Source: Spirochaetota bacterium
GTDB lineage: Bacteria; Spirochaetota; UBA4802; JAFGJZ01
Direction of reading: 5' to 3'
Assembly: GCA_023396665.1 (NCBI GenBank)
Contig: JAEWVL010000495.1
Location: forward strand, 1 to 10,148
Length of the DNA stretch: 10,148 nucleotides
How positions within the stretch are numbered: the stretch's first letter is position 1; the number at the start of each line of letters is the position of its first letter. Shown here one piece after another: positions 1-5,705 of this stretch. Made by a program: the position numbers and the translations under genes. The notes under the pieces are model-generated. The model made no database searches, was not told the origin of the DNA, and saw nothing but the letters and a program-made list of their open reading frames with translations.

Positions 1-280
1 AATGTATGAAATTTATTTGTTCGTATCCGCTTTGTCGTCGAATGGTATTATATGACTAATGAAATACAGTGCGATAAAGGTCTTTGGATGTGCGTATTTT
101 TGAGAAAAGTATTCTAAATCTGGGTAAATAACACTCATAGTACAATTTACAAAGGTATTTTTCTTGACACCTGCGAGCACACGGGCTTTCTAACTACTTC
201 ATTCGCGGGAACATCGTTTTGCATAGAGCTTCAGATTTATTTGTCTTTTATGCAATCCCGGAATTTGATAAGGGAACCTC

Positions 281-286
281 TATAAA
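281..286 (+). promoter_or_regulatory. possible -10 box for the lgt-argD-argF operon
   Basis: TATAAA matches five of six bases of the sigma-70 -10 consensus and lies about 75 bases before the lgt start. No matching -35 box is seen 16-18 bases upstream. A TTGACA at 164-169 is too far away to pair with it and has only poor -10 candidates of its own. This is a weak call. Confidence 0.25.
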
Positions 287-310
287 TTAAATTTTGATGT
301 AATCCGTGGA

Positions 311-333
311 CGGGTGCAGTCGTGTTGCGCCCG
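311..333 (+). promoter_or_regulatory. small hairpin in the lgt leader
   Basis: Bases 311-318 can pair with 326-333, giving eight pairs including one G-U, around a 7-base loop. The stem ends 15 bases before the lgt ribosome binding site (AGGTGG, 349-354). No T-run follows, so it is not a standard terminator. It could affect lgt translation or message stability, or be chance. Confidence 0.3.
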
Positions 334-361
334 CTAACGACAATAAACAGGTGGTCTTACT

Positions 362-1189
362 ATGTGGAGCAATATTCCATCAATGATCGATCCGGTTTTT
401 CTCGAGATCGGCCCCTTCAGCATCAGATACTACAGTCTGATGTACATCGTCGCCATCGGCCTTGGCTACCTCATCGTGATGCACCGAATAAAAAAGGAAA
501 AATTTCCCTATGACAAGGACACGATCGAAAACTATGCTGTCTGGTTCATAATCGGAATGATAATCGGCGGACGCCTGGGATATGTGCTTTTCTATAATCT
601 TCCGCATTTCATACAACATCCCCTGGAAATATTTTCACCGGTAACGATAACTAAAAACGGTCTGCAGTTTACCGGTATACGGGGCATCTCCTATCACGGC
701 GGGTTAATCGGCATATTGACTGCATCATACCTGTTCTGCAAAAAGCATAAGTACAGCTATCTGAACTTCGGCGACATGATAGCGCCTCTCGCACCGCTAT
801 GCTATCTGTTCGGCCGTCTCGGCAATTTCATGAACGGTGAACTATACGGACGCGAAACGAGTGCCGCCATCGGCATGTATTTTCCGATGGATCCCGATCA
901 GCTTTTGCGGCACCCTTCGCAGCTTTACGAGGCGTTTCTCGAGGGTATATTGCTGTTCATCATAATGTGGAACATACGAAAAAAGAAGGCGCTCAAAAAT
1001 CTCCATCTCTCCATTTATCTAGCGGGCTATGGCGCGGCGCGTTTTATCGCCGAATTTTTCCGTGAGCCTGATGAACACATCGGTTTTGTACTGTTTCATC
1101 TGTCGATGGGGCAGCTGCTCTGTCTTGCGATGATTGCGGCGGGTCTCATATCGGCACTGATTATAAACAAACGAGTAAATCACAAATGA
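362..1189 (+). CDS. lgt: prolipoprotein diacylglyceryl transferase
   Basis: Integral inner-membrane enzyme that moves diacylglyceryl from phosphatidylglycerol to the lipobox cysteine of prolipoproteins, the first step of lipoprotein maturation. The 275-residue length is normal for the family. The Lgt signature is clear: GRLGNFMNGELYGR at 151-164, with R152, N155 and E160 at the places of E. coli R143, N146 and E151. H112 in SYHGGLIG matches the essential H103, and Y223 and R227 match Y235 and R239. HPSQLYE lies at 184-190. Several hydrophobic helices are visible (about 22-41, 58-79, 113-127, 194-204, 246-268). The ATG start has AGGTGG seven bases upstream. Its stop overlaps the argD start (ATGA), so the genes are probably co-translated. 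Identification is firm from motifs; pairing with arginine genes is unusual and its meaning is inference. Confidence 0.97.
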   Translation: MWSNIPSMIDPVFLEIGPFSIRYYSLMYIVAIGLGYLIVMHRIKKEKFPYDKDTIENYAVWFIIGMIIGGRLGYVLFYNLPHFIQHPLEIFSPVTITKNGLQFTGIRGISYHGGLIGILTASYLFCKKHKYSYLNFGDMIAPLAPLCYLFGRLGNFMNGELYGRETSAAIGMYFPMDPDQLLRHPSQLYEAFLEGILLFIIMWNIRKKKALKNLHLSIYLAGYGAARFIAEFFREPDEHIGFVLFHLSMGQLLCLAMIAAGLISALIINKRVNHK

Positions 1190-2391
1190 ACAGAAATCTT
1201 TCTGAAACAGTACAACTGGATAAAGCGCAGCTCTTTCAAAATTACGGAGACCGTCTTTCAGCCGCCTTTACGCGCGGAGAAGCTTCGTTCCTGTATGACA
1301 GCGAAGGAAAACAATATATCGATTTTCTCGCCGGTATATCCGTAAACAATATCGGCTATGCACACCCCACATTTACTACGGCACTTCAAAAGCAGCTCGC
1401 ATCGCTCATTCACACTTCAAACTGGTATTACAACAATGAACAGGCCGAAGCCGGCGCCTGTATCTCCGCGGCATCCTTTCCCGGAAGGACCCTGTTTTCA
1501 AACAGCGGAACCGAGGCAAACGAAGCAGCAATAAAACTCGCACGCCATTACGGCACACTGAAAGATCCCGATCACTATGAGATTGTTTCATTCTCGAAAT
1601 CGTTTCACGGACGCACCTTCGGCGGCATGTCGGCCACAGCACAGGAAAAAATCAAGAAGGGATTCGGCCCTCTCGTTCCCGGTTTTGTGCACGCGGCTTA
1701 CAACGATTACGACGACTTTGTTGCAAAACTTTCCGATAGAACCTGTGCGGTCATGATCGAACTGGTTCAGGGCGAAGGGGGGATAATCGTCGCAAAACCG
1801 GAATTTGTAAAAAAAGTGGCGGCCTGCTGCAGGGAACGGGGCATACTGCTCATCATCGACGAGATTCAGACGGGCATGTACCGCACAGGAAAATTTTTCG
1901 CCTACCAGCACTACGATATCGAACCCGACATCATCACCCTCGCGAAAGCGCTTGCCAACGGCATACCGGCCGGCGCGATGCACGCAAAAGAAGCTCTGGT
2001 AACAATGCTGCCCGCAGGCTATCACGGCACGACCTTCGGCGGCAACCATCTTGCCATGCGCGCCGTCTGCGAAGTCTTCAGCGTTATGAATGAGAAAGGT
2101 TTTCAGGAGCACGTTCAAGACCTGTCGACCTTGTTTTTCGAACGATTAAAAGCGATAAAGGGCAAATGCTCACTCGTCATCGATCTTCGCGGAATCGGCC
2201 TTCACATCGGTCTGGAGCTGACCACAGAAGCGATGCCCTACGTCAAAGAGGCGCTGAAACATGGACTCGTCATCAATTGCACCGCAGTCAACGTGATTCG
2301 CATCATGCCGCCGCTCGTCATGAGCGTTGAATGCGCAAATCGCGGACTCGATATTCTCGAACAAATATTATTGAATGGATTAGCGACATGA
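1186..2391 (+). CDS. argD: acetylornithine aminotransferase (class III PLP enzyme)
   Basis: Class III aminotransferase of 401 residues, most likely N-acetylornithine aminotransferase, which makes N-acetylornithine from N-acetylglutamate semialdehyde and glutamate in the cytosol. Visible motifs: SGTEANE at 107-113 (phosphate-binding region), HGRTFG at 141-146, IIDEIQTG at 223-230 with D225 contacting the PLP pyridine nitrogen, K254 in TLAKALANG as the Schiff-base lysine, and GTTFGGNHLA at 281-290. Related enzymes (ornithine, succinylornithine or GABA aminotransferases) share these motifs. The length, the GTTFGGN segment and argF immediately downstream favour ArgD. Both ends overlap neighbours by four bases (ATGA with lgt and with argF), which points to one operon with coupled translation. 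The start has no strong ribosome binding site of its own, consistent with coupling. Confidence 0.92.
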   Translation: MNRNLSETVQLDKAQLFQNYGDRLSAAFTRGEASFLYDSEGKQYIDFLAGISVNNIGYAHPTFTTALQKQLASLIHTSNWYYNNEQAEAGACISAASFPGRTLFSNSGTEANEAAIKLARHYGTLKDPDHYEIVSFSKSFHGRTFGGMSATAQEKIKKGFGPLVPGFVHAAYNDYDDFVAKLSDRTCAVMIELVQGEGGIIVAKPEFVKKVAACCRERGILLIIDEIQTGMYRTGKFFAYQHYDIEPDIITLAKALANGIPAGAMHAKEALVTMLPAGYHGTTFGGNHLAMRAVCEVFSVMNEKGFQEHVQDLSTLFFERLKAIKGKCSLVIDLRGIGLHIGLELTTEAMPYVKEALKHGLVINCTAVNVIRIMPPLVMSVECANRGLDILEQILLNGLAT

Positions 2392-3338
2392 AGATACCTT
2401 TATTAAAAACCGAGCACTTTTTGAAAGACACTGACCTCTGCAAAGAGGAGATTTTGTCACTGTTTGAGTTCACCGCAAAGCTGAAACAGGCGCAAAAACT
2501 GGGACGCCGGCATGAATTTCTCAAAAAAATGACGCTTGCGATGATCTTCGAAAAAAATTCGACCCGTACAAGGGTCTCATTTCAATCGGGCATGTATCAA
2601 CTCGGCGGTCAGGCGATCTTTCTCAATAAAAACGACATCCAGTTAGGACGCGGTGAACCGGTCAAGGATACCGCACGCGTTCTTTCCAGATATATTGACG
2701 GCATCATGATACGAACCTTCGGCCACGATCGCATCGAAGAGCTCGCGAAATACTCTTCGGTACCGGTAATAAACGGACTGACCGACGATTACCATCCCTG
2801 CCAGGCGCTGGCGGACTACTTCACCATGTTCGAACGCGACAAAAAGCTTTCGGGCAAAAAGCTCGTCTATATCGGTGACGGAAACAATATGGCACACTCG
2901 CTGATGCTTTGCGGCGCACTTCTCGGAGTCAATGTTGTCATCGCCTGCCCTTCGGCATACCAGCCGAAAGCGGAGATATGCGCCGAAGCCCGCACCATCG
3001 CGAAACAAAGCGGATCAAGCATTGATGTGACGGAATCGATAGAAAATGCCGCGGAAAATGCGGATTATCTTTATACAGATGTATGGGCTAGCATGGGACA
3101 GGAGGATGAAGCCGAACAACGCAAGATCATTTTCAAGGACTACTGCATCAGTGCAAAGCTCATGCAGGAAAAATGCCCCGAAGCGAAAGTTCTTCACTGT
3201 CTGCCTGCTCACCGTGGAGAGGAGATCAGCGACGAGGTGATGGAATCTGACAGTTCAATTGTTTTCGATCAGGCGGAAAACAGACTGCACATTCAAAAAG
3301 CGATTATGTGCGCCCTGATGGCAAAAAAAAGAAAATAA
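2388..3338 (+). CDS. argF: ornithine carbamoyltransferase
   Basis: Cytosolic enzyme that joins carbamoyl phosphate and ornithine to give citrulline in arginine synthesis. The protein has 316 residues, typical of anabolic ArgF. The carbamoyl-phosphate motif STRTR is at 58-62, HPCQ at 136-139, the ornithine-binding SMG loop within DVWASMGQE at 231-239, and the catalytic-cysteine motif HCLPAHRG at 270-277. HCLP with an SMG loop separates it from aspartate carbamoyltransferase. The frame is open further upstream, but the ATG at 2388 is chosen because it overlaps the argD stop as ATGA and gives the usual N-terminus. There is only a weak GGA upstream, so initiation is probably coupled to argD termination. 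The gene ends 33 bases before a strong terminator hairpin. Confidence 0.96.
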   Translation: MKIPLLKTEHFLKDTDLCKEEILSLFEFTAKLKQAQKLGRRHEFLKKMTLAMIFEKNSTRTRVSFQSGMYQLGGQAIFLNKNDIQLGRGEPVKDTARVLSRYIDGIMIRTFGHDRIEELAKYSSVPVINGLTDDYHPCQALADYFTMFERDKKLSGKKLVYIGDGNNMAHSLMLCGALLGVNVVIACPSAYQPKAEICAEARTIAKQSGSSIDVTESIENAAENADYLYTDVWASMGQEDEAEQRKIIFKDYCISAKLMQEKCPEAKVLHCLPAHRGEEISDEVMESDSSIVFDQAENRLHIQKAIMCALMAKKRK

Positions 3339-3371
3339 GCATTCGTCTTCGTCTATTTTTGACACCATACA

Positions 3372-3410
3372 CCAATGAAAAAGACTCCTTTCCGGAGTCT
3401 TTTTCATTGG
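3372..3410. terminator. bidirectional rho-independent terminator
   Basis: A perfect 17-bp inverted repeat (3372-3388 with 3394-3410) surrounds a 5-base loop. The inner GACTCC/GGAGTC core is flanked by AAAAA on the left and TTTTT on the right, so it gives a GC-rich hairpin followed by a U-run from either strand. It lies between argF and the converging small minus-strand gene, so it can end both transcripts. Confidence 0.92.
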
Positions 3411-3444
3411 CCGGGTTTCCGAGATATCCTTCTTCGACCGGCAA

Positions 3445-3669
3445 TCAGTCGACCCACAGCGCACGAGCCTCAAGTTTCCCCTTTTCGGTAATCTGCATCC
3501 CCTCTTCCGTTTCTATTGCATAGGCCATTTCTTTGAGGTCTTCGAGCGCACTCTGCAGATCATGAATGCTGATGCCCGTCTGCGATGAGCAAAGGTCAAG
3601 ACTCAGAAACGAACCGTCAGAGGTCCGGTAGGAAAGATCCTGAAATAACTGCATTGTATTTTTCTTCAT
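3445..3669 (-). CDS. small winged-helix-like protein
   Basis: A 74-residue protein of unknown function. The pattern is helix (about 3-12), a hydrophobic stretch, a second helix beginning HDLQSALEDLKEMAY (36-50), then two short beta-like segments AIETEEGMQIT and a basic helix EKGKLEARAL. That order resembles the winged-helix modules of small transcription regulators, where ITEKG often marks the wing and the following helix. The CDS is supported by a good ribosome binding site (GGGAAGAG at 3680-3673, three bases before ATG), a promoter candidate just upstream and the convergent terminator just past its end. It is divergent from the PilZ-like gene, which it might regulate. The DNA-binding role is inferred from pattern only; it could be a small helical protein of another kind. 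Confidence 0.72.
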   Translation of the reverse strand: MKKNTMQLFQDLSYRTSDGSFLSLDLCSSQTGISIHDLQSALEDLKEMAYAIETEEGMQITEKGKLEARALWVD

Positions 3670-3693
3670 ATTCTCTTCCCGATCGTTTTATTC

Positions 3694-3721
3694 AATCTAA
3701 CAACGCAACAGCAAACGTCAA
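3694..3721 (-). promoter_or_regulatory. sigma-70-like promoter for the small minus-strand gene
   Basis: Read on the minus strand, TTGACG (3721-3716, five of six) is followed after 16 bases by TAGATT (3699-3694, four of six). Transcription would begin near 3687, leaving a leader of under 20 bases that contains the ribosome binding site. Confidence 0.4.
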
Positions 3722-3769
3722 GTCCTTACACCCGCCATTTCGCTTAGCGGTTTCCCGTAAAAACAGTGA

Positions 3770-3782
3770 ACTGACAGTCAGT
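3770..3782. promoter_or_regulatory. short palindrome in the divergent spacer, possible operator
   Basis: ACTGAC-a-GTCAGT is a perfect 6-bp inverted repeat with one central base. It sits midway between the start of the minus-strand winged-helix-like gene and the plus-strand PilZ-like gene, about 45 bases before the latter's -10 box. A regulator site is possible, but a 6-bp palindrome may occur by chance. Confidence 0.3.
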
Positions 3783-3824
3783 AACGCTTTGCATGACTTT
3801 TTTATTCGTTTTTTTTTACAGGCT

Positions 3825-3833
3825 TGGTATATT
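3825..3833 (+). promoter_or_regulatory. extended -10 promoter for the PilZ-like gene
   Basis: TGgTATATT fits the extended -10 pattern (TGn then a five-of-six -10 box). It follows a run of T residues at about 3799-3818, and no good -35 box is seen, as expected for extended -10 promoters. The leader would be about 65 bases. Confidence 0.4.
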
Positions 3834-3894
3834 GTCTCTGCTGCCGCAACGAACGCACACAGCGACCATCCCCCCTTTGCCAATCGCAATAAAC

Positions 3895-3899
3895 GGAGG
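3895..3899 (+). promoter_or_regulatory. ribosome binding site that fixes the PilZ-like start
   Basis: GGAGG lies six bases before the ATG at 3906. It is a near-perfect Shine-Dalgarno sequence and decides against the much longer open frame that extends upstream from here. Confidence 0.85.
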
Positions 3900-3905
3900 T
3901 ATGCC

Positions 3906-4922
3906 ATGTACATTGAAACCATATTCGGATTGCGATGGCGTATCCCTACCAGCACCGAGCTGATACTCATAATTTTCATCATTGTGCTGATCATTCTCGT
4001 TTTCGTTTTTATCCGGCTTCTGTTGATTCGCAACCAAAGCGAAGAACACGAGAACCAGTACATACTTTTCAGGGCGAAGCAGAAAGGACTGACAAACTAC
4101 CAGTATCGTATACTCAACGGTATGATCCGCATTATCAAGCTTCCGACACCCTCTGACATTTTCAAATCATCGGAACTTTTTGAAAAATCGATCGGCAGTT
4201 TCATCAAATACGTGCAAAATTCGAAACAGGATGAGCCGGAAATGCTGGTGAAGATAATGAAGGATATTGTCATCACCTACGAAAAACTCTACCTGAACGC
4301 TGAAATACGCAAACCGCTCCAATCTCCGGAATTGCTTGAAGCCGGACATTTTATTTTCTTTTACACAGACAAAAACCGTTTTTTTCTCGGCAAACTGGCC
4401 ACACACAAACAACAGTACCTGATACTGAAACTTTTCAGACTGCCCGCCGAACTGGGAGCGCTACCGGTTAACGAGACAGTTCACTGCTATTTGTGGCGCT
4501 CGGGCGATGCGGAATACACATTTGACACGCTTTGTGCCGGCTCAAAAGATTCGTTTGTCTATCTTGTCAGACCCGAAACATTCGAACGTGGAGCCGAAGT
4601 TCGGCTGCCCTACGTGAGCACACTGACACCCTGCTCCCTCGTTGACGAAAAAGACGTGAGCAAACGGCAGCATCAGGGAACGATCATACGCCTCGCGGAA
4701 CATGAAGTAACCTTTCAGTCTTCACATGAACTGCGAAGCGGCGAAGACTGGAATATAGAATTCGTCGTCGACGAGTTCACCATACATTGCCAGGGGACGA
4801 TTATTTCCGAAAAAAACGTCAGCGACAAGAAAATTGTATATATAACCTTCAAATTCAGCAAGCTCTCTGATGCGGCACGTTCCGTTATCAAACGCTACAT
4901 CGTTGAACATCTTCCGGGCTAA
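3906..4922 (+). CDS. membrane-anchored PilZ-like protein
   Basis: A 338-residue protein. One strong membrane helix spans about 18-41, followed by RNQSEEHENQ, which places the rest in the cytoplasm. Residues 50-135 look helical and charged. Residues 140-235 are beta-rich and resemble the YcgR-like N-terminal domain. Residues 238-338 resemble a PilZ barrel ending in the usual C-terminal helix (LSDAARSVIKRYI, 320-332). The standard cyclic-di-GMP residues are not obvious: I see no clean RxxxR before the barrel, and the D/NxSxxG position reads RLAEHEVTF (262-270). It may therefore bind the nucleotide poorly or act by protein contact. Family assignment is from fold pattern and is moderate; the CDS and its start are firm. 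It is divergent from the winged-helix-like gene and convergent with the DnaJ-related gene. Confidence 0.8.
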   Translation: MYIETIFGLRWRIPTSTELILIIFIIVLIILVFVFIRLLLIRNQSEEHENQYILFRAKQKGLTNYQYRILNGMIRIIKLPTPSDIFKSSELFEKSIGSFIKYVQNSKQDEPEMLVKIMKDIVITYEKLYLNAEIRKPLQSPELLEAGHFIFFYTDKNRFFLGKLATHKQQYLILKLFRLPAELGALPVNETVHCYLWRSGDAEYTFDTLCAGSKDSFVYLVRPETFERGAEVRLPYVSTLTPCSLVDEKDVSKRQHQGTIIRLAEHEVTFQSSHELRSGEDWNIEFVVDEFTIHCQGTIISEKNVSDKKIVYITFKFSKLSDAARSVIKRYIVEHLPG

Positions 4923-4943
4923 GGAAATCATATCAATGAAACT

Positions 4944-5558
4944 TCAAAAAAAACAGCGTTTCAACACCGCATAATGGCTGTTAAGCAGTTTCATCGTTTC
5001 TTCACTGCCACCGTGATCAGGATGGCACTTTTTCGCAAGCCTGTAATACGCCGCCGCTGCAAGTTTCTTATCCGGCGATGAAAGTCCAAAAAAACGAAGC
5101 GCCTCGTCCACATTTCGCTTGTTACAGCCGAAATAAATCAGCGCATCAATGTATCTGGTGTTAATAACAGATTCAAAGGCGATATTGGTCTTATCGAGAT
5201 AAAACGATGTAAAGTAATCGGGTACAATACCCCGCTTTATACGATGGCGCGTGCAATCACGAAGAGCGCAGAATTTCCCGCTATGCGGATCGTAATTCTC
5301 GCATCCCCCCGACGGAAGCGCCAGGAGCCTGATACGCATCGTATCTATATGCATATAAAATCCGCGTCGCCCATAATCGCTTTTTATTCGATAAAGCACA
5401 TGAAACAGCGAAAAATGCCGCACAAAAAGACTTTGTGATTCGTCGGACGGCCAGCCGAGACGGTCAAGCTCGCGCATCAGGGTCGTCTCCATCACAGGTG
5501 CATCCTTCGCCAGCAGAAGTTCTGCCGTCACATCGACATCATAGGGTATCAGCGGCAT
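4944..5558 (-). CDS. DnaJ-related protein with C-terminal J domain
   Basis: A 204-residue protein with a J domain at its C-terminus, opposite to classical DnaJ. The domain runs from about 150 to the end, with HPD at 179-181 in KKCHPDHGG, the motif that stimulates DnaK ATPase. Its N-terminal part (LFVRHFSLFHVLYRIKSDYG at 44-63, then a beta-like MHIDTMRIRLL) and the middle DYFTSFYLDKTN (114-125) resemble the DNAJ_related family, best known from gammaproteobacteria. It has no J-protein Gly/Phe linker or standard zinc domain, but C86, C97 and C102 cluster in the middle. It is presumably a cytosolic DnaK co-chaperone with an unknown client. A TTG just upstream could also start, but GGAG (5567-5564) is five bases from the ATG and only two from the TTG. 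It diverges from the ABC transporter gene. Confidence 0.88.
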   Translation of the reverse strand: MPLIPYDVDVTAELLLAKDAPVMETTLMRELDRLGWPSDESQSLFVRHFSLFHVLYRIKSDYGRRGFYMHIDTMRIRLLALPSGGCENYDPHSGKFCALRDCTRHRIKRGIVPDYFTSFYLDKTNIAFESVINTRYIDALIYFGCNKRNVDEALRFFGLSSPDKKLAAAAYYRLAKKCHPDHGGSEETMKLLNSHYAVLKRCFF

Positions 5559-5563
5559 CAAAG

Positions 5564-5567
5564 CTCC
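5564..5567 (-). promoter_or_regulatory. ribosome binding site of the DnaJ-related gene
   Basis: On the minus strand GGAG is followed after five bases by ATG at 5558-5556. This spacing picks the ATG over the adjacent in-frame TTG at 5561. Confidence 0.7.
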
Positions 5568-5590
5568 ACAGTTTCAGGATAGCGACATTT

Positions 5591-5617
5591 CATACATTGC
5601 AAACCTGGCAATGTATG
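5591..5617. promoter_or_regulatory. perfect 10-bp inverted repeat, probable operator
   Basis: CATACATTGC (5591-5600) and GCAATGTATG (5608-5617) are exact inverted copies around a 7-base spacer. Centre-to-centre spacing is 17 bases, a distance that a dimeric regulator could span. The repeat sits in the 147-base spacer between the divergent DnaJ-related and ABC genes, about 90 bases before the ABC start and about 33 bases before the DnaJ-related start. No T-run follows on either side and the core is not GC-rich, so a terminator is unlikely. Confidence 0.65.
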
Positions 5618-5635
5618 CTGATACATAAAAAAGAG

Positions 5636-5641
5636 TTGTCA
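5636..5641 (+). promoter_or_regulatory. possible -35 box for the ABC transporter gene
   Basis: TTGTCA matches five of six bases of TTGACA and lies 19 bases downstream of the inverted repeat. No good -10 box follows at 16-18 bases; the nearest candidates (TACACT at 5665-5670, TATACA at 5681-5686) are too distant. Only a weak call is possible. Confidence 0.25.
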
Positions 5642-5705
5642 AACAGAAATATGAAGTGCGAACCTACACTGTAACAGATTTATACAAACGGAGCATAACG
5701 AATAT

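Larger units (their letters stand above)
1..361. other. AT-rich leader region without a convincing gene
   Basis: No long reading frame occupies this stretch on either strand. Two plus frames are open from the left edge but stop at 53-55 and 57-59, so the tail of an upstream gene could end there, but 17 codons are too few to tell. A 7-bp inverted repeat (TTGCATA at 219-225, TATGCAA at 249-255) is seen, but in AT-rich sequence it may be chance. The right end holds the lgt leader, described separately. Confidence 0.6.

Noticed and set aside
219..255. TTGCATA/TATGCAA inverted repeat
   Set aside because: Seven bases with a 23-base spacer in AT-rich DNA is expected by chance.
1588..2118. 176-codon minus-strand frame inside argD
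   Set aside because: It is a shadow of a firmly identified gene and matches no family.
2331..2387. 19-codon extension at the start of argF
   Set aside because: It lies inside argD, is absent from normal ornithine carbamoyltransferases, and ATG 2388 overlaps the argD stop exactly as the lgt-argD junction does.
3585..3905. N-terminal extension of the PilZ-like frame by 107 codons
   Set aside because: The extension overlaps the minus-strand small gene and the divergent promoters, its translation is low-complexity and lacks a ribosome binding site, while a strong GGAGG sits at 3895-3899 before ATG 3906.
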